Shown piece after piece: positions 29,633-39,031 of a stretch of DNA of 51,765 nucleotides (the first letter of the stretch is position 1; each line of letters opens with the position of its first letter). Under the pieces are notes generated by a model. The model saw nothing but the letters and a program-made list of their open reading frames with translations. It ran no database searches and was not told where the DNA came from. Both the position numbers and the translations under genes were made by a program. The DNA lies in assembly GCF_009833095.1 (NCBI RefSeq), contig NZ_QRCB01000047.1, forward strand, positions 1-51,765. Reading direction: 5' to 3'. Origin of the DNA: Nitrosomonas sp. JL21. GTDB lineage: Bacteria > Pseudomonadota > Gammaproteobacteria > Burkholderiales > Nitrosomonadaceae.

Positions 29633-31426
29633 TTATTTATCATCAACTTGCAAAATTGCTAGAAAGGCTTCTTGAGGAATTTCAACATTACCCACTCGTT
29701 TCATCCTCTTTTTACCTGCTTTTTGTTTTTCCAGCAACTTTCGTTTACGGGTAATGTCGCCACCGTAACATTTTGCCAACACATTCTTACGTAACGCCTT
29801 TACAGTTTCACGCGCGATGATGTGTGCCCCAATGGCAGCTTGCACCGCGATATCAAACATTTGACGTGGAATCAGTTGGCGCATTTTTTGCACGAGTTCT
29901 CGACCACGATACTGGCTACTGCTTCTATGAACAATCAACGATAGTGCATCAACCTTATCGCCATTGATCAAGATGTCCAGTTTAACCAAATCCGATGCCC
30001 GAAATTCCTTGAATTCATAGTCCAACGAGGCATAGCCACGGCTGGTCGATTTCAGTCGATCAAAAAAATCCATCACGACTTCGTTTAAAGGCATCTCATA
30101 AGTCAACATGACCTGCCTGCCCATGTATTGCATATTGACCTGATTACCACGCTTGCTGACACATAGGGTAATCACTGCACCCACATATTCTTCCGGCACC
30201 AGAATGGTCGACGTGATGATAGGTTCACGAATTTCGGCTATTTTGGAAAGATCAGGTATTTTTGAAGGATTTTCAATTTCCATCACGCTGCCATCGCGCA
30301 TCAGAATCTGATAAACCACTGTCGGCGCAGTGGTGATCAAATCCATGTCGTATTCTCTTTCTAACCGTTCCTGCACAATATCCATGTGCAACAAACCAAG
30401 AAAGCCACAACGAAAACCAAAACCAAGTGCTTGCGATACTTCCGGTTCAAAATGCAAGGATGAATCGTTTAATTTCAATTTTTCCAATGCTGAGCGCAAT
30501 GCATCATATTGATTCGATTCAACCGGGTACAAACCTGCAAATACCTGCGGTTTTATTTCCTTGAAACCTTGGAGCGGCTGGTCGGCCGGGTGGTTTGCAG
30601 AAGTTACCGTATCACCGACTTTTGCGGCATCCAGTTCTTTGATACCGGAGATAATAAAACCAACCTCGCCGGCACTCAGTGAGTCATGAAATACCGATTT
30701 TGGCACAAAAACGCCAACCTGCTCACATAACTGCACTGCCCTGCTAGCCATCAATAAAATCTTGTCACCGGGCTTAAGGATGCCATCCATCACCCTGACC
30801 AATATCACGACGCCGACATAATTATCGAACCATGAATCGATAATCAGCGCTTTGAGCGGTTTGGTGGGATCGCCTTGAGGTGCGGGAATTTTGGCAATCA
30901 GTGCTTCCAGCACATCAGCCACACCTTCGCCAGTTTTCGCACTCACTCGAACAGCATCCTGCGCATCGATGCCAATCACTTCTTCGATATTGCTGATGAC
31001 GCGCTCAGGATCGGCGGCCGGCAGGTCAATCTTGTTCAGCACAGGGATTACTTCTACGCCCTGCTCGATCGCAGTGTAGCAGTTAGCCACGGTCTGGGCT
31101 TCAACCCCTTGCGAAGCATCTACTACCAGCAACGCTCCCTCGCAAGCAGCCAATGAGCGGGAAACTTCATACGAAAAATCGACATGACCGGGCGTGTCGA
31201 TCAAATTCAACAGATAGGTTTCACCATTTTTCGCTTTATACTGCAAAGCCGCAGTTTGTGCTTTGATGGTGATTCCCCGTTCGCGCTCCAAATCCATGGA
31301 GTCGAGCACTTGCTCTTCCATTTCGCGATCGGACAATCCTCCGCATAAATGAATGATGCGATCGGCTAGCGTTGATTTGCCATGGTCGATATGAGCAATG
31401 ATGGAAAAGTTTCGAATATGCTGCAT
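29633..31426 (-). CDS. lepA: Elongation factor 4 (LepA)
   Basis: Ribosome-dependent GTPase that assists translation under stress and in initiation. The ATG at 31426 gives 597 residues, the canonical length; the preceding in-frame codon is TTG. G1 [12 protein letters not shown] (about 11-22), switch [10 protein letters not shown]3 DTPGH, G4 NKIDLP. The LepA-specific C-terminal domain ends with [27 protein letters not shown]. It is separated from lepB by about 97 bases with no clear terminator, the usual lepA-lepB order. Confidence 0.97.
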   Translation of the reverse strand: MQHIRNFSIIAHIDHGKSTLADRIIHLCGGLSDREMEEQVLDSMDLERERGITIKAQTAALQYKAKNGETYLLNLIDTPGHVDFSYEVSRSLAACEGALLVVDASQGVEAQTVANCYTAIEQGVEVIPVLNKIDLPAADPERVISNIEEVIGIDAQDAVRVSAKTGEGVADVLEALIAKIPAPQGDPTKPLKALIIDSWFDNYVGVVILVRVMDGILKPGDKILLMASRAVQLCEQVGVFVPKSVFHDSLSAGEVGFIISGIKELDAAKVGDTVTSANHPADQPLQGFKEIKPQVFAGLYPVESNQYDALRSALEKLKLNDSSLHFEPEVSQALGFGFRCGFLGLLHMDIVQERLEREYDMDLITTAPTVVYQILMRDGSVMEIENPSKIPDLSKIAEIREPIITSTILVPEEYVGAVITLCVSKRGNQVNMQYMGRQVMLTYEMPLNEVVMDFFDRLKSTSRGYASLDYEFKEFRASDLVKLDILINGDKVDALSLIVHRSSSQYRGRELVQKMRQLIPRQMFDIAVQAAIGAHIIARETVKALRKNVLAKCYGGDITRKRKLLEKQKAGKKRMKRVGNVEIPQEAFLAILQVDDK

Positions 31427-31532
31427 CAAAATATACTCAGCAAATTGCCTTACCTATAAAGAAAACAATTGCAAAAATCAATCGTCGAATCGGAAACTCA
31501 ATAGCGAAAGGGCGATTTAGGGAGGCAGCATT

Positions 31533-31784
31533 CTAACGAAATTTGGCTAGATAATCATCTAAAGCTGTCATATTCAAAAAATAATGACAAATTTCTTGAT
31601 GATCATCAGCAGATATTAACACCGGAATTTTTTCTCCATATTGGGCAATCAATTCTGTATCTGAATCAATATCAACGATTTGCAGATCGAATGATACTTG
31701 CTGTTGCAAAGTATGCAACGCAAGTATCATATCCTGGCAAAGATGGCATTCTTCTCGCCCATAAACGATGAATCGAGGTTTCAT
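31533..31784 (-). CDS. Glutaredoxin-like protein, DUF836 family
   Basis: Small thioredoxin-fold protein of 83 residues from the ATG at 31784. The redox motif is ECHLC with Cys13 and Cys16 after VYGRE, and the cis-proline is in KIPVLIS. The partner is unknown. Position between degP/mucD and lepA is conserved in betaproteobacteria. An earlier in-frame codon at 31817 would overlap degP and is less likely. Confidence 0.85.
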   Translation of the reverse strand: MKPRFIVYGREECHLCQDMILALHTLQQQVSFDLQIVDIDSDTELIAQYGEKIPVLISADDHQEICHYFLNMTALDDYLAKFR

Positions 31785-31800
31785 AGAGGAAATGGTTTGA

Positions 31801-33231
31801 TTATTTCTTATCGTCATCAGTTAACTTCATCGTGATGAAGGTGGTGATCTCCCCTCTTTTGATCAACAACGCAATGTTCTTACCACTCTTAGCCTGACTC
31901 AGCAATTCATTGAATTGGGATATACTTTCCACATCCTTGCTGTTGAATCCGAGAATGATATCGCCCAGGCGTATTCCTGAGCGGCTCGCAATCCCTGGCT
32001 GTATGTCTTCCACCAACAATCCATTGGTAATTTCCAGTTGTTTTTTCTGTTCCGCAGTAATTTCGCTTAATACCAACCCCAACCGATTGGAAGTATCAGA
32101 TTTTTTATTTTGTTTTAATCGGCGAGAATCTGCACCCTCATCGGTGGAAGTCTCGCCTACTTTTATTTCAAGGGTTTTAAAAGAACCATCGCGCCATACA
32201 TACACGGGTACGGTTGATCCGGGCTTTGTATTCCCTACGATACGAGGCAAATCAGCTGAGATAGCGACATCTTTTTCATCAAATTTCAAAATGATGTCCC
32301 GCGCTTTGATGCCGGCTTTATCGGCAGGACCACCTTTTTCAACGGTAACCACTAATGCGCCATTATTTTCAGATAAACCAAAAGATTCAGCCAATTCCTT
32401 AGTAACCTCCTGAATCATCACGCCTATCCTTCCACGATTTACTTTGCCATTAACCTTTAATTGATCAGCAATTTCGGTAGCAACATTGATCGGAATAGCG
32501 AATGACAGCCCCATGAATCCACCAGTTCGGCTGTAGATCTGCGAGTTAATTCCCACCACCTCCCCTTTCATATTGAATAACGGCCCCCCCGAGTTCCCAG
32601 GGTTGATCGCCACATCGGTTTGAATGAAGGGAACGTAATTTTCCTGAGCAAGAGAACGGCCTTTGGCGCTCACAATGCCGGCTGTTACGCTGTGCTCAAA
32701 ACCAAAAGGTGAGCCGATCGCCACTACCCACTCACCAACTTTGAGGTTCTCAGGATTTCCTTGCGCAACAATGGGCAGATCCGTAGCATTGATTTTGATT
32801 AAGGCAATATCGGTCTTTCGATCGGTACCAATCACTTCAGCTGCAAACTCACGTTTATCATTGAGTTTTACCGTAATCTCATCGGCAGTTTCCACCACAT
32901 GCGCATTCGTCAAAATATAACCATCGGAACTAATGATAAAACCAGAGCCTAATGAGCGAGGTTCGGATCTCCTCGGGGCAGGAAAAGGCTGCATATGCTT
33001 CTTGAAAAACTCATAAAAGGGAGAATTTTCCGGAATACCCGGTAACTCCGGAAGCATCTGGCCATTTACCGCATTCGAAGTCTGTACTGCACTGATATTG
33101 ACGACAGCAGCGCTGTATTTATCGACAAGCCCGGTAAAATCCGGAAGTTCCTTAACTTGCGCAAAGACTACAGCCGACGAGAGGAATAAGAAAAATATCG
33201 CCAACTGCAGCATGTTTTTTATTTTTGCCAT
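31801..33231 (-). CDS. degP: Periplasmic serine protease DegP/MucD family
   Basis: Envelope quality-control protease and chaperone. The ATG at 33231 gives 476 residues with a signal peptide (KNMLQLAIFFLFLSSAVVFA). The catalytic triad is His111 (TNAHVV), Asp141 (RKTDIALI) and Ser214 (NPGNSGGPLF). Two PDZ domains follow at about 265-360 and 385-470, with GRIGVMIQEVT opening the first. It is the fourth gene of the rpoE-rseA-rseB-degP stress operon, which makes it likely under sigma-E control. It equals MucD in pseudomonad nomenclature. Confidence 0.94.
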   Translation of the reverse strand: MAKIKNMLQLAIFFLFLSSAVVFAQVKELPDFTGLVDKYSAAVVNISAVQTSNAVNGQMLPELPGIPENSPFYEFFKKHMQPFPAPRRSEPRSLGSGFIISSDGYILTNAHVVETADEITVKLNDKREFAAEVIGTDRKTDIALIKINATDLPIVAQGNPENLKVGEWVVAIGSPFGFEHSVTAGIVSAKGRSLAQENYVPFIQTDVAINPGNSGGPLFNMKGEVVGINSQIYSRTGGFMGLSFAIPINVATEIADQLKVNGKVNRGRIGVMIQEVTKELAESFGLSENNGALVVTVEKGGPADKAGIKARDIILKFDEKDVAISADLPRIVGNTKPGSTVPVYVWRDGSFKTLEIKVGETSTDEGADSRRLKQNKKSDTSNRLGLVLSEITAEQKKQLEITNGLLVEDIQPGIASRSGIRLGDIILGFNSKDVESISQFNELLSQAKSGKNIALLIKRGEITTFITMKLTDDDKK

Positions 33232-33409
33232 ACCAGTAACTACAATGAATACGTTGTTCATAGTCAATCAAATAAGAATAAATTAATTTTAATATATGCG
33301 AAGCTTATTACTGAAATGAGAGTCCCGCTCGATAAAATCGAAAATATCGATTCAGACCTAGGAATATCCTAAATAAGTTTTTATGTGTGTTTGGGGTGAT
33401 ATATGTTTT

Positions 33410-34395
33410 TCATTCTTGCTTGATTACGGAATCACCAATTAATTTAATGGTTTCCACGGGAACTTCCCCCACTGTTGTAATCTTATGATCATCCTGGGTT
33501 CGTACATAAATATTGATGGCTCCTCGACTCGTAAAGAACCCGGGAGCAGGGGGAGGCGCATCTTTTTTAAGGGCTTCGATGAAAATTGAAACGGTTGCCA
33601 ACCCATCTGATAATGCAACATGATCAACCAATGGTGATTTATCGGTTAAATTCCGCCGCATTTCAACTAATTTCTTGAAACCTGTGGGCAGCTTTTTGAT
33701 CTGCCACTTCAATTCGCCTTCTTTAAGAAAAGAAGTTACCAAATCAGTAACATGCCACTCCCCTTTCAAAATGGACTGATCCAGCTTAAGTGATTCCGGC
33801 GGGATTTCTTTATCAATTTCAAGCTGTACAAATGCAAATTGCTCAACGATATCGTTTCCATCCAGCACAGCCACTTTCAGCAGTAGACCAGTCTCAGTAT
33901 CAATCCAGAATTGATGACCATATCGCAAAGAATCTCTTGGAGTTAGCAGCAGAACTTGGCATTCGCGATCAGTTATACGTTCACGCTTAACTTCTGTGAC
34001 GTGATAGTTGTCATCGATACCTTCAAAAGATTGTGGAAGTAGATTGGGAAAAAATTTGCGGAACCAGCGTTTTTCGGTATATACCTTCTTACTCTCAGGA
34101 AGATAACACTTCATTTCATCGTTATTGCGAAATACGATGCGGGGCGAACCATCCAGAACTTCTATCTTTTCACGCTCCCCTGCTTGATCGGCTTTATGGG
34201 TGATCCGGGTAGTTTCCATGTGATCATCGGCATAGTATACAAATGTTCCCGCATAATTATGCTGACGTGGCGCATCGGCCATTCTTTTTAACCACTCAAG
34301 CGCACCACTGGATGAAGAGGGCAAGTCTCGTGCATGAGCGACCTGAAAACAAAGTGCAAGTAAAAAAAAAGTCCGATTATTTTATGACTATTCAT
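33410..34395 (-). CDS. rseB: Sigma-E regulatory protein RseB/MucB, start region frameshifted
   Basis: Periplasmic lipid/OMP-sensing partner of RseA. The body of the protein, in one frame from about 34378 to 33410, is full length (GALEWLKRMADAPRQHNYAGTFVYY at the N-terminus, C-terminal VGEVPVETIKLIGDSVI). No ATG exists in that frame upstream; it runs into TAA at 34388-34386. The natural start is the ATG at 34395-34393, overlapping the rseA stop (ATGA). It encodes MNSHKIIGLFF and then needs one extra base in a run of nine A on the + strand (34362-34370) to join LLALCFQVAHA and the mature protein. The combined sequence is a textbook signal peptide with an AHA cleavage site. This is either a sequencing error, a real null mutation, or slippage-controlled expression. 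Confidence 0.85.
34362..34370 (-). repeat. Nine-base homopolymer in rseB signal-peptide codons
   Basis: Nine A on the + strand (nine T in the mRNA sense) sit between the MNSHKIIGL codons and the LLALCFQVAHA codons. Ten would restore the frame. Such runs are hotspots for replication slippage, for transcriptional slippage and for sequencing miscalls. Confidence 0.7.
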
Positions 34396-34940
34396 CTACC
34401 ATATCTTTCATTATGTTGAGTCACGCTGTTCACATTAGTTACTTGTCCACGCATATGTCCGCCCGGAGAGAATTCTCGATGGACAAACAGATAGTCATTT
34501 ATTTCAGCAGGTGGATAAGTATTCATCATCGGAGGAGTGGTAACTAATGTAGGTACGGCTGTTAAATTATTGTTCTGTTTCTGATTATCTGCGATGAGTG
34601 AAGGTTGAGGAGAATACGAAGAGTTATAAATGAGTGCCCATGCTGAAATCATCGCAATGACAGAAGCTGCAACGGAAAAGGCAAGGACTTTGAGTTTTTC
34701 GTGGTTGGGATTGTTGAATGTATTGGGAAGAAAAATGACCGGCTCGGTTTTTAATACCTGATTGACACTTGGTGAAACGTCTGTCGATAATCGGGATGAG
34801 TGCCTCAATGCGTCGCCAATTAAATGATAAGTTTTCCATTCCTCTCGTAAATCACCATCTTCTTTCAATCCTTTAATAACAGTTGACGCATCCTGCTTCA
34901 GAAGTTCGCCATCCATAAATGCTGATATTTTGCTTTTCAC
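34392..34940 (-). CDS. rseA: Anti-sigma-E factor RseA
   Basis: Inner membrane protein that holds RpoE inactive until proteolysed. The GTG at 34940 is one base after the rpoE stop and follows AGAGGTGG, giving 182 residues. The N-terminal sigma-binding domain (about 1-50) has KISAFMDGEL and REEWKTYHLIGDALR. One membrane segment (VLAFSVAASVIAMISAWALIY) lies near 85-105, and a Pro/Asn-rich periplasmic domain follows. The low-complexity tail is less conserved. It is coupled by overlap to rseB. Confidence 0.9.
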   Translation of the reverse strand: MKSKISAFMDGELLKQDASTVIKGLKEDGDLREEWKTYHLIGDALRHSSRLSTDVSPSVNQVLKTEPVIFLPNTFNNPNHEKLKVLAFSVAASVIAMISAWALIYNSSYSPQPSLIADNQKQNNNLTAVPTLVTTPPMMNTYPPAEINDYLFVHREFSPGGHMRGQVTNVNSVTQHNERYGR

Positions 34941-34941
34941 C

Positions 34942-35538
34942 TTACCACCTCTTGTCTTTACTAGTACCCAATAAAGGACGCAGCTGTTCAGAGATTGCTT
35001 CACGGGCGCGAAATATTCGCGACCGTACAGTGCCTATTGGGCAATTCATGATATTCGCAATTTCTTCATAACTTAATCCATCAATTTCTCTTAAAACGAT
35101 CGCTGTTCGTAATTCTTCAGGTAAAGAATCGAGAGTCTGATTAACTGTTTGAGCAATCTGCTTGCTCATCAGTTCACTCTCTGGAGTATTCAATTCCTTT
35201 AACAAGCTATCTTCAAAGCTCTCGGCGTCTTCGTTATCGAATTCTTGCAAGGTCGGGACTTTGCGCCCTTGCGACACCAGGAAGTTTTTGGCGGTATTGA
35301 TACCAATTCGATATAACCAAGTATAAAAAGCGCTGTCTCCTCTAAATAAAGGTAATGCTCGATAAGCTTTAACAAAGGCTTCCTGAGTTACATCCTCAAC
35401 TTCCGCTGCATCACGAATAAAATGTGATAGCAGACGCGCTAGCTTACGCTGATATTTAATGACTAGTAGATCAAATGCATGCTTGTCTCCGCTTTGAACT
35501 CGTTCTACTAATTGTTGATCGACCTCCCGATCACCCAT
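34942..35538 (-). CDS. rpoE: Extracytoplasmic function sigma factor RpoE (sigma-E/AlgU type)
   Basis: Directs RNA polymerase to envelope-stress promoters. The protein has 198 residues. Region 2 (about 20-90) contains FDLLVIKYQRKLARL and DVTQEAFVKAYRALPLFRG; region 4 (about 130-190) contains LPEELRTAIVLREIDGLSYEEIA and GTVRSRIFRARE. It is first in the operon with its anti-sigma factor and sensor. A candidate self-recognised promoter is at 35682-35710. Confidence 0.95.
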   Translation of the reverse strand: MGDREVDQQLVERVQSGDKHAFDLLVIKYQRKLARLLSHFIRDAAEVEDVTQEAFVKAYRALPLFRGDSAFYTWLYRIGINTAKNFLVSQGRKVPTLQEFDNEDAESFEDSLLKELNTPESELMSKQIAQTVNQTLDSLPEELRTAIVLREIDGLSYEEIANIMNCPIGTVRSRIFRAREAISEQLRPLLGTSKDKRW

Positions 35539-35681
35539 ACCACCTGTTCCCTGAGCATTTTGTTTTTGAATGAATGTGCAGTTTTATTCTTGATCTTCTA
35601 CATGCAGCATAATGACATAAGCCAACAAGTATATCCATTCAATCAAATCTGGGGAACTAGGTAATTAACTATAGCGTTTCC

Positions 35682-35710
35682 TAAAGACAATCCGCTTACA
35701 GAGTTAGTTC
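35682..35710 (-). promoter_or_regulatory. Candidate sigma-E autoregulatory promoter of rpoE
   Basis: On the - strand GAACTA (35710-35705) and TCTTTA (35687-35682) are separated by 17 bases. This fits the sigma-E/AlgU pattern GAACTT-N16/17-TCTGA with a mismatch in the -35 and in the -10. It would give a leader of about 140 bases before rpoE. rpoE autoregulation is usual in the family; the site itself is inferred. Confidence 0.35.
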
Positions 35711-35834
35711 ACAATTTAATCATAAAAACAAACACCTCAGAGCCTAGTGAATAAAAACATAAAACAGACTGAGTCTGCTATCATCCAATGCTTATTTCTC
35801 AACACTTTTTTAAACGACTACCAATCCGATTCCA

Positions 35835-37439
35835 ATGTTCGACAATCATTATGATGTACTTATTATCGGCAGTGGATTGGCCGGATTCACACTGGCGCTT
35901 CATTTGGCCGATCAAAAAAAAATCTGCATTGTTACTAAGCAAACAGTTGATTCCGGGGCGAGTTCATGGGCACAGGGAGGCATCGCTGCAGCGTTATCCT
36001 CCGAAGATTCTCCTACGAAACATTTCCAGGACACTCTAATTGCTGGGGCCGGGTTATGTGATCAGGAAATGACCCGCTATATTGTTGAGAATGCTTCGGA
36101 ATCGATTCACTGGCTCATCAATCAAGGCGTGCACTTTACTTCTGATCAAACCAGTGAAACCGGCTACCACTTGACCAAAGAAGGCGGCCATAGTGTACGG
36201 CGCATTATTCATAGCGGCGATGCCACGGGCCAAGCCATTCAACACACCTTGGTCGAGAAAATTCGTAATCACCCCAATATTTGCGTATTGGAACATCATA
36301 TTGCCATCGACCTGATCACGAGCGATAGATTGTCTAACGATCAAATTCCACAGCAAAATCGACGCTGTGTAGGTGCTTATGTGCTCGATAAGAAAAAAGG
36401 CACGGTTCATACGTTTAGTGCACAAGACACCATTCTCGCCACGGGTGGAGCCAGTAAAGTTTATCTCTACACGACCAATCCGGATACAGCCACTGGCGAT
36501 GGCATCTCGATGGGGTGGCGCGCAGGTTGTCGGATTGCCAATATGGAATTCATTCAATTTCACCCTACCTGTCTGTATCACCCTCATGCCAAATCATTCC
36601 TGATCAGTGAAGCTGTACGTGGTGAAGGTGGTCTCTTGAAATTGCCGAATGGTGATCGCTTTATGCTCCGGCATGACTCACGTGCCGAGCTTGCTCCGCG
36701 CGATGTTGTTGCCCGCGCCATTGACTTTGAAATGAAAAAAAGAGGGTTGGATTGCGTTTATCTGGATATCTCGCATAAACCGGCGGACTTTTTAAAACAA
36801 CATTTTCCGACTATTTTCACGCGATGTCTGGAATTGGGAATCAATATCACCAAAGAACCCATTCCGGTCGTTCCTGCCGCCCACTACACATGTGGAGGAG
36901 TAGTCACAGATAAGAATGGAAAGACCGATTTGAACAATTTGTATGCCATAGGAGAAACGGCTCACACCGGATTACATGGTGCGAATCGGCTTGCCAGTAA
37001 TTCCCTACTTGAGTGCCTGGTGTTGGCTCAGTCCGCGGCAATCGATATTCTAAATCACTCTCCTCAGCTATTGCCTGGGTTGCCAGCCTGGGATGAAAGT
37101 CGCGTGACCGACGCCGACGAAGAAATTGTGATCGCTCATAACTGGGACGAATTACGGCGTTTTATGTGGAACTATGTCGGAATCGTACGAACCACCAAAC
37201 GCCTCCAGCGAGCTCAGCGGAGAATCGAATTATTACGTGAAGAAATTAACGAATATTATACGAATTTCAGAGTCACAAGCGATCTACTGGAATTGCGAAA
37301 TCTGGTCGATAGTGCCGATCTCATCGTAAAAAGCGCGATGTTGCGCCACGAAAGCAGGGGATTGCACTATAGCAAGGATTTTCCCAATACCTCACACGTT
37401 GCTCAGAATACGATATTGCAGAAAGAACGCGCAAAATGA
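35835..37439 (+). CDS. nadB: L-aspartate oxidase
   Basis: FAD enzyme that oxidises aspartate to iminoaspartate for NAD synthesis. The protein has 534 residues. FAD motif GSGLAG (12-17); [14 protein letters not shown] near 40-53; substrate loop [17 protein letters not shown] near 119-135; [16 protein letters not shown] near 264-279; catalytic arginine in [11 protein letters not shown] near 287-297; the HYTCGGV and [15 protein letters not shown] motifs near 353-390; C-terminal helical domain. NadB distinguishes itself from fumarate reductase flavoproteins by [15 protein letters not shown]. It is divergent from rpoE, as in many betaproteobacteria. No strong ribosome binding site is visible before the ATG. 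Confidence 0.95.
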   Translation: MFDNHYDVLIIGSGLAGFTLALHLADQKKICIVTKQTVDSGASSWAQGGIAAALSSEDSPTKHFQDTLIAGAGLCDQEMTRYIVENASESIHWLINQGVHFTSDQTSETGYHLTKEGGHSVRRIIHSGDATGQAIQHTLVEKIRNHPNICVLEHHIAIDLITSDRLSNDQIPQQNRRCVGAYVLDKKKGTVHTFSAQDTILATGGASKVYLYTTNPDTATGDGISMGWRAGCRIANMEFIQFHPTCLYHPHAKSFLISEAVRGEGGLLKLPNGDRFMLRHDSRAELAPRDVVARAIDFEMKKRGLDCVYLDISHKPADFLKQHFPTIFTRCLELGINITKEPIPVVPAAHYTCGGVVTDKNGKTDLNNLYAIGETAHTGLHGANRLASNSLLECLVLAQSAAIDILNHSPQLLPGLPAWDESRVTDADEEIVIAHNWDELRRFMWNYVGIVRTTKRLQRAQRRIELLREEINEYYTNFRVTSDLLELRNLVDSADLIVKSAMLRHESRGLHYSKDFPNTSHVAQNTILQKERAK

Positions 37440-37556
37440 CCTGGAAAACCTGTCGATCTAAAAATATCTGATCGAAATCTACCCAAGATTTGTCAAATCT
37501 ATGCCCCAAATGTCCACATCCCCTGTAAAGCGCATATTGACAGTTTCATTTAAAAA

Positions 37557-37586
37557 TTAAAGGCCAGTTGATCTGGCCTTTAAAAA
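37557..37586. terminator. Bidirectional intrinsic terminator between nadB and a membrane protein
   Basis: An 11-bp stem TTAAAGGCCAG (37557-37567) / CTGGCCTTTAA (37573-37583) has the loop TTGAT. On the - strand it is followed by a T-rich tail (TTTAATTTTTA). It serves both convergent genes. Confidence 0.75.
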
Positions 37587-37706
37587 GACGAGCAACAGTT
37601 AGATGCCGCGGAATCAGGCGAACAATGAATTTACGAGGAGTAAATGAGCATCCTGAGTCTGATTTAACACTGCATGACTAACTCAACAGTTCGTCTGAGC
37701 TTCCGC

Positions 37707-38099
37707 TTAAGCGAATACTGCAGTTAATTTGGCAAGTATTCCATTGGCTATTGGCTGAAATACGCCAAGAAAATTATTCAACTGCATCATTCCCACAATC
37801 AGAATCAATAAGCCGCCTGTAACGATGCCATATTTAATGCCCTGCACGAAATTTGCCGAAGCCGGAGCGCGAGTATAGGTTTGATTGGAAAACGACAAGA
37901 ATATCTTTAAGATCCCCAGTAAAATACCTGCTGCGACACATCCTAGAAACAAATGAATCGCACAATGCACCCTTTCTGGTAAGCTTTCTTGCGCTAGCTC
38001 GAGGCTAGCAAACCGAAGGCATACAATAATTACGAACAATAAAATGAGAGAATTCCAGAATCCCCCAAACCGCATTCTGAACTCACTTTCCATACTCAT
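37707..38099 (-). CDS. Small membrane protein of unknown function
   Basis: The protein has 130 residues and at least three hydrophobic segments: FWNSLILLFVIIVCLRFASL, AIHLFLGCVAAGILLGILKIFL and YGIVTGGLLILIVGMMQL. The N-terminus MSMESEFRMRFGGFW is short and cytoplasmic-looking. No family is recognised. It is monocistronic, between nadB and the gcv leader, with a shared terminator after it. Composition resembles the neighbours, so it is probably a resident gene. Confidence 0.65.
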   Translation of the reverse strand: MSMESEFRMRFGGFWNSLILLFVIIVCLRFASLELAQESLPERVHCAIHLFLGCVAAGILLGILKIFLSFSNQTYTRAPASANFVQGIKYGIVTGGLLILIVGMMQLNNFLGVFQPIANGILAKLTAVFA

Positions 38100-38738
38100 A
38101 TTTTTTCTCCCTTTAAATGAATGATGACAACAGACAAATCAAGAAATCATTACTCTATGTATCAATTACATCTGCTTGCCAATAAATTTGTTATTTGAAT
38201 GTGTGTATTGAAGAAACGTTGATTACTTCAGCAAATGAAATGAATCGATAGGCGCACGAAATGCAACAGCCGAGACATATCAACGAGATAAGCAAGGGAG
38301 TAAGTATCGCGCAACGAAACGATTCGCTCGTGCAATCAATTAATCAGAGTTTCCTTAATGTCCAACTTCGTGCTCATGTTTGTATTGAAATAGCCTGAAG
38401 CCTGATCATTATAGCCAAATAAAAATGGGTTGTAGTCAAGGGAAAATAAATTGGCTCGAATTCATAATAAGAAAAATCATTCGTGAGATTTACAACAATC
38501 ATATCCTTATCATCTTCCCCCTATCATTTTTAGATGGCCTGAATTATGGCAAATATCAAGTTGACGGTTTATTTATACATTCGCAGATAAAACATATCAT
38601 CTGGCTCAACCGAGTAACGAAACTACAGAAGTGGCGCGAACTCTTTCATAGCCATATTCCCTTCCAATCAATCTAGAGGCATTCTTTAAAAAACATCGTA
38701 TATCATCTGAATTTAACGACAAAATTTATCTGAATGTC
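38100..38738. other. Non-coding stretch upstream of the gcv promoter
   Basis: No supported gene. An 83-codon frame at 38425-38676 (MGCSQGKINWLEF) has no ribosome binding site or recognisable content and is AT-rich throughout, so it is probably chance or a decayed remnant. No RNA gene or clear repeat was seen. Confidence 0.5.
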
Positions 38739-38768
38739 TTGTATTCATCATTCGTACTAAGGTATAGT
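38739..38768 (+). promoter_or_regulatory. Sigma-70 promoter for the gcv operon leader
   Basis: TTGTAT (38739-38744) and TATAGT (38763-38768), spaced by 18 bases, would start transcription near 38775, directly before the riboswitch aptamers. Confidence 0.5.
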
Positions 38769-38784
38769 TCGCACTTTGCCATAC

Positions 38785-38988
38785 AGGTCCAGGCAGGAGA
38801 GCGCGCTGCTGATTCAGCGCCGCCGAAGGCGTAACCCCCCGGAATCGCTCAGGCATGGTCAAGTCCAACTTGTTCCAAATGAACCGCTTATGACAGGCAA
38901 TCTGGAGAGTGCTGAATTTTTCGGCCACCGAAGGGGCACACAGACTCTGATCTGTAAATCTCTCAGGTAAAAAGGACAGAGGGGTGAT
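38785..38988 (+). promoter_or_regulatory. Tandem glycine riboswitch
   Basis: Two glycine aptamers in series. Aptamer 1 has GGAGAG (38796-38801), CCGAAGG (38823-38829) and GCTCAGGCA (38847-38855). Aptamer 2 has GGAGAG (38904-38909), CCGAAGG (38928-38934) and TCTCAGGTAAAAAGGACAG ending in GGGG (38961-38984). These are the conserved cores of the gcvT RNA motif. It sits between the promoter and gcvT and is followed by a terminator, so glycine binding should permit read-through into the glycine cleavage genes. The identity is firm from sequence and context; the switching direction is from family knowledge. Confidence 0.95.
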
Positions 38989-39013
38989 AAGTCATTGTGA
39001 AAATGACTTTTTT
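38989..39013 (+). terminator. Riboswitch-controlled terminator before gcvT
   Basis: AAGTCATT (38989-38996), loop GTGAA, AATGACTT (39002-39009) and a six-T run (39008-39013). The stem begins right at the end of aptamer 2, as expected for the expression platform. The GGGAG ribosome binding site of gcvT lies just after it. Confidence 0.7.
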
Positions 39014-39031
39014 ATTTCCGGGAGAATATTC

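Noticed and set aside
35653..35684. GGAACT ... TCCTAA on the + strand as a sigma-E promoter for nadB
   Set aside because: The spacing from GAACTA to TCCTAA is 19 bases, too long for the sigma-E pattern.
38425..38676. 83-codon frame upstream of the gcv promoter
   Set aside because: No ribosome binding site, no family content and AT-rich background; left as non-coding.
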